From contig PLLO01000014.1 of assembly GCA_003142255.1 (NCBI GenBank), positions 371 to 64,370 of the forward strand: a stretch of DNA of 64,000 bases. Reading direction: 5' to 3'. The DNA comes from Bacteroidales bacterium. Lineage in GTDB: Bacteria; Bacteroidota; Bacteroidia; Bacteroidales; VadinHA17. Shown piece after piece: positions 35,080 through 43,180 of this stretch; the first letter of the stretch is position 1, and the number at the start of each line of letters is the position of its first letter. The notes below the pieces were generated by a model. The model was not told the DNA's origin. It did not search any database and saw only the letters and a list, made by a program, of their open reading frames with translations. The position numbers and the translations under genes are program-made.

Positions 35080-36363
35080 TTATAATTCAACTTTTCCAGC
35101 CCCCTGATGCCTGATAAACAGATTATGGCATGATCCTTTTCCGTAAACATGTTCCAGGGTTTTTATGTATTTGCTGAGGAGCTTCTGCGGCACGAATGCC
35201 TGAATTGTTCCTGCAAATCCGCCTCCATGAACACGCCATGCTCCTTCTCCCTTCAGAACTATTTCGCTCAATGCCAGTGCAAGTGATACTCCCTGTTCCC
35301 TGACATTGTTTACCGGGTAAATATTCTGGTTATACATATAGGAACTGTAACCCGATTCGATTACCATTCCAAGGAATGCTTTAAAGTCATTTCTTTCAAG
35401 AGCAGCCACCTGATCAACAACACGCTGGTTATCGCCCTGGAAATGAATGGCACGGAGTATAGCGCGGTCGCCTACCTTTTCCCTGATCTTTGGGGCAATA
35501 TCGATTATCTGTTCCAGGGTGACCTGGCGCAGTACCTTGGCGCCCAGTTCTGCAGCTACTGCCTTCATATCGCTGGGAAGCGATGCATATTCGTCATTCA
35601 GGTCAGCGTGATTACCGCCTGTATCAGTAATTACAAGAGAGAAACCTGTAGCAACAAAATCAAAGTTTACTTTTTTCACTACAGGCTTTGAGGGATCCTT
35701 GAAATCGATCGTTATAAGTCCTCCCATGGCACATGCAGTCTGATCCATCAATCCGCATGGCTTGCCGAAATAATTGTTCTCGGAATACTGTCCTATGATT
35801 GCGTTCTGAATGGGATCTACCTTTCCATTATTGAAAAGCTGACTTAGAATTGCACCTATAAGGACTTCAAATGAGGCTGATGAACTTAGTCCTGAACCCT
35901 TGGGCACTCCTCCGTCAATGCATGCATCAAAGCCACCGATAGCATATCCTGATTCCGTAAAACGTGAACATATACCCCTTACAAGAGCAGCAGAAGTCAG
36001 ATGCTCCTTCTTATCAGGCTTAAGGGATGACAGGTCCACATCGAATCTGGGATAGCCTTCCGATAAAATATGTATTACGCTGGAATCATTTTTTCCTGCA
36101 ACGCATACGTTATCGAGGTTAACAGCGCCGGCAAGAACACGGCCCCAGTTGTGATCAGTGTGATTGCCTCCTATTTCAGTACGGCCCGGTGAGCTGAAGA
36201 ATTCAATATCCCTGCTGCCGAATGCAGAATTAAACTGCTTCAGCATATCAGTGTATCTTTTTGCATTTCGCTTTAATTCAGCAGGATCACTGCCGTACAA
36301 TTCACGAAAAGCCTTGTTGTCGCCATTGTTAATCTTTTTGATCAGATTTTCACTTGTTGCCAT
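35080..36363 (-). CDS. galK: Galactokinase
   Basis: A 427-residue GHMP kinase that phosphorylates galactose at C1. N-terminal signature reads SPGRTEIGGNHTDHNWGRVL, a variant of the usual GRVNLIGEHTDYNGG: Glu/Tyr are replaced by Asn/His while the catalytic Arg is kept. The ATP loop is PKGSGLSSSASFEVLIG, and the catalytic Asp is in CGLMDQTACAMGG. A C-terminal RVHGGGFAGTIQAFVP closes the fold. It is longer than E. coli GalK by about 45 residues, mostly at the N-terminus. It lies between the first porter and galM. Confidence 0.93.
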   Translation of the reverse strand: MATSENLIKKINNGDNKAFRELYGSDPAELKRNAKRYTDMLKQFNSAFGSRDIEFFSSPGRTEIGGNHTDHNWGRVLAGAVNLDNVCVAGKNDSSVIHILSEGYPRFDVDLSSLKPDKKEHLTSAALVRGICSRFTESGYAIGGFDACIDGGVPKGSGLSSSASFEVLIGAILSQLFNNGKVDPIQNAIIGQYSENNYFGKPCGLMDQTACAMGGLITIDFKDPSKPVVKKVNFDFVATGFSLVITDTGGNHADLNDEYASLPSDMKAVAAELGAKVLRQVTLEQIIDIAPKIREKVGDRAILRAIHFQGDNQRVVDQVAALERNDFKAFLGMVIESGYSSYMYNQNIYPVNNVREQGVSLALALSEIVLKGEGAWRVHGGGFAGTIQAFVPQKLLSKYIKTLEHVYGKGSCHNLFIRHQGAGKVEL

Positions 36364-36419
36364 GGATATTTGATTTAGGAGTTATGATTGACTGTAAAAA
36401 TAATAATTGTCAGGAATTA

Positions 36420-36467
36420 AACACAAAGGCCGTCTCAAAATAAAAACGAGGCGGCCTTCTGTGTTAT
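36420..36467 (-). terminator. Terminator after the first sugar porter
   Basis: AACACAAAGGCCGTCTC and GAGGCGGCCTTCTGTGTT form a long imperfect hairpin around an A-rich loop in the gap between the porter gene (ends 36493) and galK. It could reduce read-through into galK. Confidence 0.65.
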
Positions 36468-36492
36468 TATTAAAATATTTTAATTCTGTGCT

Positions 36493-37830
36493 CTATTTAT
36501 GCTTGCTTCCGACAAGGGCAAAAAATACAATATAGAGGTAACATAATATAGGAAGGATAAATGCAAGCTGTATGTGTGGGGAATGATCGGCAATTAGTCC
36601 CATCAGAACAGGGATAACTGCACCACCTACGATCAGGGTATTGATGAGGCCTGAAGCCATGCTGAGTTCACCTTTATCAAGACCATCTACACCTAGTGCA
36701 AAAATATTCGGGAACATGATAGAGTTGAAGAAGCCTATTGAGAGTCCAGCCCACAGAAGCCAGCTTCCGTTCAATGCCATAACCACGACCAGGAGGAGGG
36801 CCGCAACCATAGCAAACACTGCGAGTGATCTTGCTGCCTTGCCCTTGCCAAGCTGTATTGCAAGGTAGTTTACGACGGCAATTCCTGCGAAAATCAAACC
36901 ATCTGTTATATTATGATTTACAAACCAACCTACGAATAAAGCAAGTGCAACAACCAGAACGGCATATAAGTATTTCTTTGATTTTTCAACATTTGAAAGC
37001 ATGAATGAACCGTAGAACCTTCCCACCATTGCTCCACCCCAGTAAAGGGCTATCATTTTAGCTGCATCGGAGCGTATCATATGCAATACTTCCTGGAAAT
37101 ATCTCTGAAGCATGGCAGCTGTTCCTACCTCTGCGCCTACATAACAGAAAATACCGATAGCACCGAGTATCACATGAGGGTATTTCCAAACGCTTTTTTT
37201 CTCTTCTCCCTGAGTAGAGATTACAGGTAATTTAAGGAAGTAGATGACCACTGCAATAATGAGTACTATTATACCGATGATCAGAAAAGGAGTTGGCACT
37301 GACTTGGCTGCCTCGGCCGGTGTAAGAGCATTGGAGGCTGCCTTGAAAACGAATACACTTGCGACCAGGGGTGCTAAATAGGTAGCGATCGAATTAAGAG
37401 CCTGAGTCAGATTCAGCCTGCCGGATGCAGTCTCTGATGGTCCAAGGGCAGTAACATAAGGATTTGCGGCAACCTGGAGAAAGACAACACCGCTGGCCAT
37501 TACAAAGATGGCAAACAGAAAAAACGGAAATGACAATACCTTTGCAGCGGGATAGAAAAGGAAACTGCCGATTGCTACCAGTATAAGCCCAAAAATAACA
37601 CCCGTTTTATAGCCAATCTTCTTGATAATGCTGCCACATGCAAAAGACAATAAGAAATATGTAAAGAAAAAGGCACCATTCACCAGCTGGGCCTGGAAAT
37701 TCGACAGGTCAAAGACTGCCTTGAACTTGTCAGCCAGGGTAATGTTAAAAGTTGTGACGAAGCCAAACAGGAAGAATATCATTCCCATGAAGGCCATGCC
37801 TGCCGCCTGTGTATTTTTCTGTTCTGTCAT
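36493..37830 (-). CDS. FucP/GluP-family sugar:H+ symporter (glucose/galactose type)
   Basis: A 445-residue MFS protein with 12 helices and the same signature as the porter at 32611 (VVFLQVAANPYVTALG, SGRLNLTQALNSIATYLAPL). It carries an insertion between helices 7 and 8-10 (ALFVGWFVNHNITDGLIFAGIAVV) that adds about 40 residues. The NSIMFPNIFALGVDGL motif is also typical. Placement directly upstream of galK makes galactose or glucose/galactose the likely substrate. It is the first gene of the leftward galactose locus. Confidence 0.9.
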   Translation of the reverse strand: MTEQKNTQAAGMAFMGMIFFLFGFVTTFNITLADKFKAVFDLSNFQAQLVNGAFFFTYFLLSFACGSIIKKIGYKTGVIFGLILVAIGSFLFYPAAKVLSFPFFLFAIFVMASGVVFLQVAANPYVTALGPSETASGRLNLTQALNSIATYLAPLVASVFVFKAASNALTPAEAAKSVPTPFLIIGIIVLIIAVVIYFLKLPVISTQGEEKKSVWKYPHVILGAIGIFCYVGAEVGTAAMLQRYFQEVLHMIRSDAAKMIALYWGGAMVGRFYGSFMLSNVEKSKKYLYAVLVVALALFVGWFVNHNITDGLIFAGIAVVNYLAIQLGKGKAARSLAVFAMVAALLLVVVMALNGSWLLWAGLSIGFFNSIMFPNIFALGVDGLDKGELSMASGLINTLIVGGAVIPVLMGLIADHSPHIQLAFILPILCYLYIVFFALVGSKHK

Positions 37831-38125
37831 AGTGTAAATATTAGGTTTAACAAATAATCAAATGTTTTATTGAATGAAGTAAAATTACATTTTATGATCA
37901 ATTTTCAAACAGATCATTCTTAATAAATATTAAAATTTTGATTATTAAATCAACCACAAAAAATCAAAATTTATCTAATGCCAACAAGACACGAAGGCAC
38001 CTAGGATCACAAAGAGCTTACTTTTAATGACTTATTCTTCGTGTAACTTTGTGCCTTTGAGTCTTTGTGGCAAGAAAAACACATTTTGGAATTAACTCAA
38101 TAACTAAGTCATTTTATTTAATAAG
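37831..38125. other. Divergent intergenic region, no gene seen
   Basis: About 300 bp between the sugar porter (minus) and truA (plus). The left 150 bp is strongly AT-rich with no clear box. The right part (37979-38085) is an inverted repeat of the CTTTGTG family: TGCCAACAAGACACGAAGGCAC is mirrored by the CTTTGTGCCTTTGAGTCTTTGTGGCA side. No open frame or RNA gene is supported. Confidence 0.7.
37979..38085. repeat. CTTTGTG/CTTCGTG-type extragenic inverted repeat
   Basis: Third copy of the family in this window. The arms 37979-38014 and 38037-38073 pair imperfectly over about 35 bp with an AT-rich loop (TTACTTTTAATGACTTATT). Confidence 0.7.
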
Positions 38126-38133
38126 TATATTTG
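38126..38133 (+). promoter_or_regulatory. -7 promoter box for truA, leaderless arrangement
   Basis: TATATTTG, full TAnnTTTG match, with only 4 nt before the truA ATG at 38138. The usual 4-8 nt from box to start site would put transcription initiation on or next to the start codon. Confidence 0.55.
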
Positions 38134-38137
38134 CAAT

Positions 38138-38902
38138 ATGAGCCCCGTGAAAACACGTTACTTCATATTCCTCTCATATAAAGGAACATCGTACCATGGA
38201 TGGCAGCTGCAGCCAAATGCCGTAACAGTCCAGGAAATCCTTAATGAAGCCATGAGCAGGGTGCTTGAAGAAGAAATCAAAGCAACAGGTGCAGGCAGAA
38301 CCGACACAGGAGTCCATGCATCAGTATTCTGTGCGCATTTTGAGAGCGAAGCAAGTGATATCGATACCCGTAAAAACCTAGTATTCAAACTAAACCGCTA
38401 TCTTCCAAAGGATATTTCTATCTCCGGGATCAGAAGGGTCCAACCGGATGCTCATGCGCGGTTCAGCGCCTTGTCAAGAACTTACAAATACTATATTTCA
38501 AAGGTAAAAGATCCTTTCCGTGAGGAATCAGCCTGGTTTGTTCATGGGAATCTGGATATTGATTTAATGAATCAGGCATGTGCAATCCTCATGGAACAGA
38601 ATGACTTCACTAGTTTCAGCAAGCTTCATTCGGATAATAAGACAAACATCTGCAAAATCTATTCTGCTTTATGGGAAGAAGAGTTGAACGGGCTTATTTT
38701 TACTATAAAGGCTGACAGATTCCTTCGGGATATGGTAAGGGCAATTACAGGCACAATGATTGAAATAGGCAACGGGAAGATGGGACTGGGTGAATTCAGG
38801 GAAATAATTATTGCCCGCGACAGGTGCAGGGCAGGCAAATCGGCCCCTGCCAAGGCTCTTTTTCTTGCGGGCATTGAATATCCTGATGAGATTTTTATCT
38901 GA
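38138..38902 (+). CDS. truA: tRNA pseudouridine synthase A
   Basis: A 254-residue TruA that makes pseudouridine at positions 38-40 of the tRNA anticodon stem. The N-terminus RYFIFLSYKGTSYHGWQLQPN is the family start, so the ATG at 38138 must be right or nearly so. The catalytic aspartate is Asp56 in GAGRTDTGVHA. RTYKYYI, SFSKLHSDNKT and FLRDMVRAITGTMIEIG are also present. The -7 box lies four bases before the ATG. It is followed by exbB/exbD-like genes with a separate promoter. Confidence 0.95.
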   Translation: MSPVKTRYFIFLSYKGTSYHGWQLQPNAVTVQEILNEAMSRVLEEEIKATGAGRTDTGVHASVFCAHFESEASDIDTRKNLVFKLNRYLPKDISISGIRRVQPDAHARFSALSRTYKYYISKVKDPFREESAWFVHGNLDIDLMNQACAILMEQNDFTSFSKLHSDNKTNICKIYSALWEEELNGLIFTIKADRFLRDMVRAITGTMIEIGNGKMGLGEFREIIIARDRCRAGKSAPAKALFLAGIEYPDEIFI

Positions 38903-38911
38903 TCCTTTACT

Positions 38912-38919
38912 TATATTTG
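38912..38919 (+). promoter_or_regulatory. -7 promoter box for the second exbB/exbD pair
   Basis: TATATTTG, full TAnnTTTG match, 53 nt before the ATG at 38973. Confidence 0.5.
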
Positions 38920-38972
38920 CGAAACATTTCAGTCATCATTTAAGAAAAAACAGAAATTTAAAATAATTCAAT

Positions 38973-39635
38973 ATGGTTCATTGCTTCATATCAACTCTTC
39001 CCGGAGCTGTTCCAGCGGCCACAAACGGACAGGTTACAAGTATTCTCGATCTTATGATGAAAGGGGGGATCATTATGATACCGATCCTGCTTCTCTCTGT
39101 CATAAGTGTCTATCTCTTTATAGAAAGATATATATACATCAGGAAATTATCAGCAATTGACAGGAACCTTGTGCCGTCGGTTATTGGCGAACTGAAGGCA
39201 AAAAATCCAGAAAAGGCGATGACAATGGCCAGTAATGACCAAAGTGCTCTTGGCAGGGTCATGGAAAGCGGAATAGAGAACTCAGGTAAAACTTCTGCCG
39301 ATGTTGAAAGAAATCTCGAAACCACGACCAACCTTATGGTCACAAAAATGGAAAACCATTTGGGATACCTTGGTATAATAGCCGGTATTGCACCGATGCT
39401 TGGATTCGTCGGAACTATTGCAGGTGTTATCAAAATTTTCTACAATATATCGCTTGCCGATAATATAAGTATAGGGATCATTTCAGGGGGGTTGTACCAG
39501 AAAATGATATGCAGCGGAACCGGACTTATTGTTGGCGTTCTGGCTTATACAGGATACCATCTTTTACAGATGATGATCGACAGGTATATGATTAAGCTCC
39601 AGGAATCGCTTATACAGTTTTTAAAAGCTTTCTGA
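38973..39635 (+). CDS. MotA/TolQ/ExbB proton-channel family protein (second locus)
   Basis: A 220-residue inner-membrane protein with helix 1 at about 30-50 (KGGIIMIPILLLSVISVYLFIERY), a cytoplasmic loop, and helices around HLGYLGIIAGIAPMLGFVGTIAGVIKIFY and ISGGLYQKMICSGTGLIVGVLAYTGYHLL. These are the TolQ/ExbB core. It is shorter than the ExbB at 28302. It pairs with the ExbD-like gene one base downstream. No tolA, tolB or pal follows, so whether it serves Tol-Pal, TonB or another system is open. Confidence 0.9.
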   Translation: MVHCFISTLPGAVPAATNGQVTSILDLMMKGGIIMIPILLLSVISVYLFIERYIYIRKLSAIDRNLVPSVIGELKAKNPEKAMTMASNDQSALGRVMESGIENSGKTSADVERNLETTTNLMVTKMENHLGYLGIIAGIAPMLGFVGTIAGVIKIFYNISLADNISIGIISGGLYQKMICSGTGLIVGVLAYTGYHLLQMMIDRYMIKLQESLIQFLKAF

Positions 39636-39636
39636 G

Positions 39637-40041
39637 ATGAATATTAGAAGAAATAGGCAATTCAAGCCCGAGGTAAGCACCTCGTCCCTGAATGATATTA
39701 TGTTCTTTCTGCTTCTATTCTTTCTCATTGTTTCCACCCTGGCCAATCCAAATGTGATCAAAGTTCTTCTTCCGAATTCAAAATCCGCGCAGGATATAAA
39801 CAAGCAGCAGATCAACCTTACGGTTACTGCGGACAAAAGGTACTATATAAATCAGAAAGAGGTTCAGTTCGGGCAGCTTGAGCAGGAACTTGTCGACCAG
39901 ACCAGTAACATTGAAAGCCCGACAATTATCCTGAGGTTCGCAAAAAGCCTGAATATTCAGGATCTTGTTGATGTCCTCGAAATTGGGGTGAGACGTAACT
40001 TCAAGCTGGTTATGGCAACGGAAAAAACATCCGCACCCTGA
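39637..40041 (+). CDS. ExbD/TolR family protein (second locus)
   Basis: A 134-residue protein of classical ExbD/TolR size. A basic N-terminus, one helix with the functional Asp (SSLNDIMFFLLLFFLIVSTL, about 19-38), then a periplasmic domain (VIKVLLPNSKSAQDINKQQ, QFGQLEQELVDQTS, RFAKSLNIQDLVDVLEIG). It follows its ExbB/TolQ partner by one base. Convergent with the flxA gene 23 nt away. Confidence 0.9.
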   Translation: MNIRRNRQFKPEVSTSSLNDIMFFLLLFFLIVSTLANPNVIKVLLPNSKSAQDINKQQINLTVTADKRYYINQKEVQFGQLEQELVDQTSNIESPTIILRFAKSLNIQDLVDVLEIGVRRNFKLVMATEKTSAP

Positions 40042-40064
40042 TAGTTCCCTTATAATATTATTCG

Positions 40065-40901
40065 CTAATATTCGTCTGGCAGCTTGTTAAGCTGTGCCAG
40101 CGTGAACACAGGGCCATCCTTGCAGACGTAGACCTTCCCTACATTGCAGCGTCCGCATTTCCCGAAACCGCATTTCATGCGGTTCTCCAGCGTTGTAAAT
40201 ATATTTTCGTCACTAAAACCTAGCTTGGCAAGCACCGGAAAGGTGTACTTTATCATAACCGGAGGACCGCATACTATGGCTATTGTATCTTTTGAAGAAG
40301 GCGCAACCTTCTCGACAATTGTCGGTACGAAGCCTATCTCCCCTTTCCAGTCGGGAGATTCTCCTCCCGGGTCTACAGTCGTTATAAGCTTTACATCAGG
40401 ACGGCTGCCCCAGTCCTGCAGTTCATGCTTGTATACGAGATCCTTGGTGCTCCTGGCACCATAAATAATTGTAATATCCTTGAAATTATCGCGCAGGTCG
40501 AGAGCATTCCATATCACGCAGCGCATGGGCGGGAGAGCTATTCCCCCGGCAATGAAGAGAAGGCTTTTGCCTTTCCATTCATCAAGAGGAAAAGTGTTTC
40601 CGTATGGGCCCCGGAATCCTATTATGCTGCCCTCTTCGCAATCCGAAAGAGCATTGGTAACTTTGCCAGTCTGCCTGAATGTACATTCTATATATCCTTT
40701 TCGGGTCGGTGATGATGCAATGCAGAATGTCGATTCGCCAACTCCATAGACTGAATATTCACCGAATTGCCCGGCCCTGAAATCGAACTTATTCTGATCG
40801 TCTTCATTAACAAATCTGAGCATGAATGTCTTTACGCCGGGTGCCTCATAGGTTATCCTTTCAACCTTCATCTGGTACGGCATATACAGGTTGTTTGTCA
40901 T
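40065..40901 (-). CDS. flxA: FlxA-like FAD/NAD(H)-binding [2Fe-2S] oxidoreductase subunit
   Basis: A 278-residue ferredoxin-NADP+-reductase-fold protein. FAD region FRAGQFGEYSVYGVGESTFCIASSP; NAD(P)-binding loop FIAGGIALPPMRCVIW; VCGPPVMIKYTFPVL; C-terminal [2Fe-2S] cysteines 244, 249, 252 and 260 (KCGFGKCGRCNVG). It resembles PyrK and the gamma subunit of sulfhydrogenases/anaerobic sulfite reductase. As last gene of an hdrCBA-flxDCBA operon it is best explained as FlxA, which lets NAD(H) feed the Hdr complex. Start overlaps flxB by 4 nt. Specificity for NADH versus NADPH is not decided. Confidence 0.85.
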   Translation of the reverse strand: MTNNLYMPYQMKVERITYEAPGVKTFMLRFVNEDDQNKFDFRAGQFGEYSVYGVGESTFCIASSPTRKGYIECTFRQTGKVTNALSDCEEGSIIGFRGPYGNTFPLDEWKGKSLLFIAGGIALPPMRCVIWNALDLRDNFKDITIIYGARSTKDLVYKHELQDWGSRPDVKLITTVDPGGESPDWKGEIGFVPTIVEKVAPSSKDTIAIVCGPPVMIKYTFPVLAKLGFSDENIFTTLENRMKCGFGKCGRCNVGKVYVCKDGPVFTLAQLNKLPDEY

Positions 40902-41923
40902 AGAGCTGCCTCTTTTATTGAAGTTAGATGTTCAAGAATATTCATATCTGCCGGACATGCACGGCTGCATCGTCCACAGCCAGTGCATCCGTAAACGGAA
41001 AGCCTTTCAGGCATATAGGAGAATTTATGCATGATCCTTTGTCTCCATCGGGCTGATTGTACATTGCGCGGGTTATGGCCGGAAGTATGCAGGGTAAAGA
41101 GCGAGAACCCACATGAATCCCAGCATCTTACGCGCGATCCAAGTTTCCCGTGCGAATCATCCTGGATATCAAAGCATGCGCATGTAGGACATACATAAGC
41201 GCAAGCTCCGCAACCAATGCATCTAAGCGATTGCCCGACCCACTCCTCGCTATCGAAGAATTTTTCAAGCTTGCCATATATTTCCTTGTGGCTGAACTTA
41301 ACAGGTACATCTGCAAGGAATTTCTCCTTTTCAATATCCCCTGCTGCTTCAAAAAGTTCAGGTGAAAGAGCAATAACTTTCTCACCTTTCTCAGTCAGTA
41401 TCTCTGCCAGATAATCGCCATTCCCGCCAAGCTGCGTGAAAAGGATATCGCTGCCTTCGGTATTGCCGGGATTGCCTCCCACTGACGTGCAGAAACAGTA
41501 TTCATCGGTTTTGCTGCAGCTGAATCCGAGAACGGTGACTTTAGAAAGACGATTATTATAAATCTCATCCTTGTAATCCCAGTTGAATATTGAGCTCAGC
41601 TCTCCTATTCCCATTGCATCGCATGGCCTTATGCCCCAGAGCATTATCTGGGGGATCTGGTCAGGTTCAATTCCCTTAACTGACATTCCATCTGCATTTT
41701 TGGAGTAATCGAGTATCTTTTCGGTCCTGGGAAATGAAACTTCCTTCGAAGACTGGGTTGTCTGTATATAATCAGTTGCTATATCGCTGAATTTTTCAAT
41801 TTTGCGATAAGAGGTCCTGCCATTTCTTGAAAATGGGGCATAAACCTGTCTGTTGTCCCCCTTCAGTACTTCAAAAAGCTTTTCAAGCGAGCCTTTCCTG
41901 ACTAATCGTCTGTCACTCTTCAT
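40898..41923 (-). CDS. flxB: FlxB-like 4Fe-4S dicluster subunit
   Basis: A 341-residue iron-sulfur protein of the HydB/AsrA type. An N-terminal domain of about 230 residues includes ILDYSKNADG, GIRPCDAMGIGELSSIF and a cysteine loop (SCSKTDEYCFCTSVGGNP). The C-terminal ferredoxin part has two CxxCxxCxxxC sets at Cys235/238/241/245 and Cys313/316/319/323. It likely carries electrons between FlxA and FlxC. Start is 2 nt after the flxC stop. Translational coupling throughout supports a single complex. Confidence 0.83.
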   Translation of the reverse strand: MKSDRRLVRKGSLEKLFEVLKGDNRQVYAPFSRNGRTSYRKIEKFSDIATDYIQTTQSSKEVSFPRTEKILDYSKNADGMSVKGIEPDQIPQIMLWGIRPCDAMGIGELSSIFNWDYKDEIYNNRLSKVTVLGFSCSKTDEYCFCTSVGGNPGNTEGSDILFTQLGGNGDYLAEILTEKGEKVIALSPELFEAAGDIEKEKFLADVPVKFSHKEIYGKLEKFFDSEEWVGQSLRCIGCGACAYVCPTCACFDIQDDSHGKLGSRVRCWDSCGFSLFTLHTSGHNPRNVQSARWRQRIMHKFSYMPERLSVYGCTGCGRCSRACPADMNILEHLTSIKEAAL

Positions 41924-41925
41924 TG

Positions 41926-42726
41926 CTACATTATAAAATTATCCTTATCATCAGGTTTATATGTCGACATCAGGTGGTCGGCCTTGATAGAAGGCTGATA
42001 TCCTCCGAAATGTTCTTTTGCGTCAATCAGCATTCTCTTTGTAAGAAGGTTAAGAGGAATGCCAAGCGGGCAGGCATTATAGCATGCATCGCAATCGATG
42101 CACCGGCCTGCAAGATGGATCGCCCTCATCATATGCCATTCAAGATTGCCAAGATCATGTGATGGAACCGGAATCCATTGCGGCTGGTTGAATTCGACAG
42201 TGCACTTGTGGCAATAGCACATGGGGCAGGCAGCACGGCATGCATAGCATTTAAAGCATGGGGAAAGCTCCTCTATCCAGAAACTCCAGCGCTCAGAAGG
42301 AGTCATCTTATCGAGCTTCTCAAGCTTTTCGCTGTACTTTGCTTCAATCTCAATTGTGTATTTGTGGACAAATGCTTCAACCTCTGCAAGATCCTTGAAT
42401 TCAATCATTTTGCTTTCAGGCGTGATTCCCAGAACAAGAAGATTGCTATCATTTACCTGGAATTCCGAAGCCAGTTGAATTATAGCTCTCATCACCGGCA
42501 GTGTGGCTGTAATGGCCATTTTTCCTTTGCCTTTTACTTCTGCTTTTGTAATATATGTAGCAAGGTTCATTACACACCTGCTGTCAAAAATAAGTTTATC
42601 GGCATCCTTAGGTTCTATGGCAAACAGAGCCCGTGTCTTATCGGCGCTACCATTTTCATAACCGATCACCACTTTTACAGTTCCAGCCTCAAGAAGCTCT
42701 TTTGCCCGTTTTATCAGTTCATCCAT
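41926..42726 (-). CDS. flxC: FlxC-like 4Fe-4S protein
   Basis: A 266-residue iron-sulfur protein. Residues 1-130 form an alpha/beta domain (TVKVVIGYENGSADKTRALF, NLATYITKAEVKGKGKM). Two [4Fe-4S] sets follow: Cys157/160/163/167, with an additional MCYCHKC run, and Cys209/212/215/219 (CIDCDACYNACP). This arrangement fits FlxC of the Hdr-Flx system and is related to the iron-sulfur half of F420-dependent hydrogenase beta subunits. It overlaps flxD by 8 nt and leads flxB by 2 nt. Confidence 0.8.
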   Translation of the reverse strand: MDELIKRAKELLEAGTVKVVIGYENGSADKTRALFAIEPKDADKLIFDSRCVMNLATYITKAEVKGKGKMAITATLPVMRAIIQLASEFQVNDSNLLVLGITPESKMIEFKDLAEVEAFVHKYTIEIEAKYSEKLEKLDKMTPSERWSFWIEELSPCFKCYACRAACPMCYCHKCTVEFNQPQWIPVPSHDLGNLEWHMMRAIHLAGRCIDCDACYNACPLGIPLNLLTKRMLIDAKEHFGGYQPSIKADHLMSTYKPDDKDNFIM

Positions 42727-43168
42727 TGATCACCTCCTTTACCGGTTTTTTAGCAACTTTCTGATATTCTTCGTAAGGTCCCAGTTCGCGGATTGCAGCA
42801 ACTGTTGAGTTGACAATGTCGGCCCATTTTGCACCTTCAGCTGCTGACACCCATGAGAATTTGATCCTCCTGATATCAATACCTATGAAGTCGCATAATG
42901 AACGGAACATTATCCATCTCCGCCTTGCATGGAAGTTTCCTGAGGTATAATGACAATCGTTGGGATGACATCCGGAAACAATAATACCGTCAGCACCTTC
43001 ATCAAAAGCCTTGACCAGGAGCATATAATCGATTCGCCCTGTACAGGGAAACCTCACTATACGTACATTTGAGGCATATTTTATGCGGCTGGTACCTGTC
43101 AGGTCTGCACCTGCGTAGGTACACCAGTTGCATACAAATGCCACAATTTTTGGTTCAAACTCAGCCAT
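42719..43168 (-). CDS. flxD: FlxD/MvhD-like [2Fe-2S] delta subunit
   Basis: A 149-residue MvhD-family protein. Five cysteines match the family: CNWC (13, 16), FPCTGRID (42) and GCHPNDCHY (67, 72). MvhD-type subunits hold a [2Fe-2S] cluster and dock a donor module onto HdrA. In methanogens that donor is a [NiFe] hydrogenase; none is present here, and the Flx subunits take its place. Immediately downstream of hdrA (12 nt) and overlapping flxC. Confidence 0.88.
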   Translation of the reverse strand: MAEFEPKIVAFVCNWCTYAGADLTGTSRIKYASNVRIVRFPCTGRIDYMLLVKAFDEGADGIIVSGCHPNDCHYTSGNFHARRRWIMFRSLCDFIGIDIRRIKFSWVSAAEGAKWADIVNSTVAAIRELGPYEEYQKVAKKPVKEVING

Positions 43169-43180
43169 TAATTTGTAATA

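Noticed and set aside
40065-40901. Considered as a second PyrK
   Set aside because: Gene neighbours are Hdr/Flx subunits and there is no pyrD partner; the pyrK gene paired with pyrD is at 1580-2350.
42178-42729. 183-codon plus-strand open frame
   Set aside because: Antisense to flxC; cysteine-rich look is only the complement of the ferredoxin motifs.
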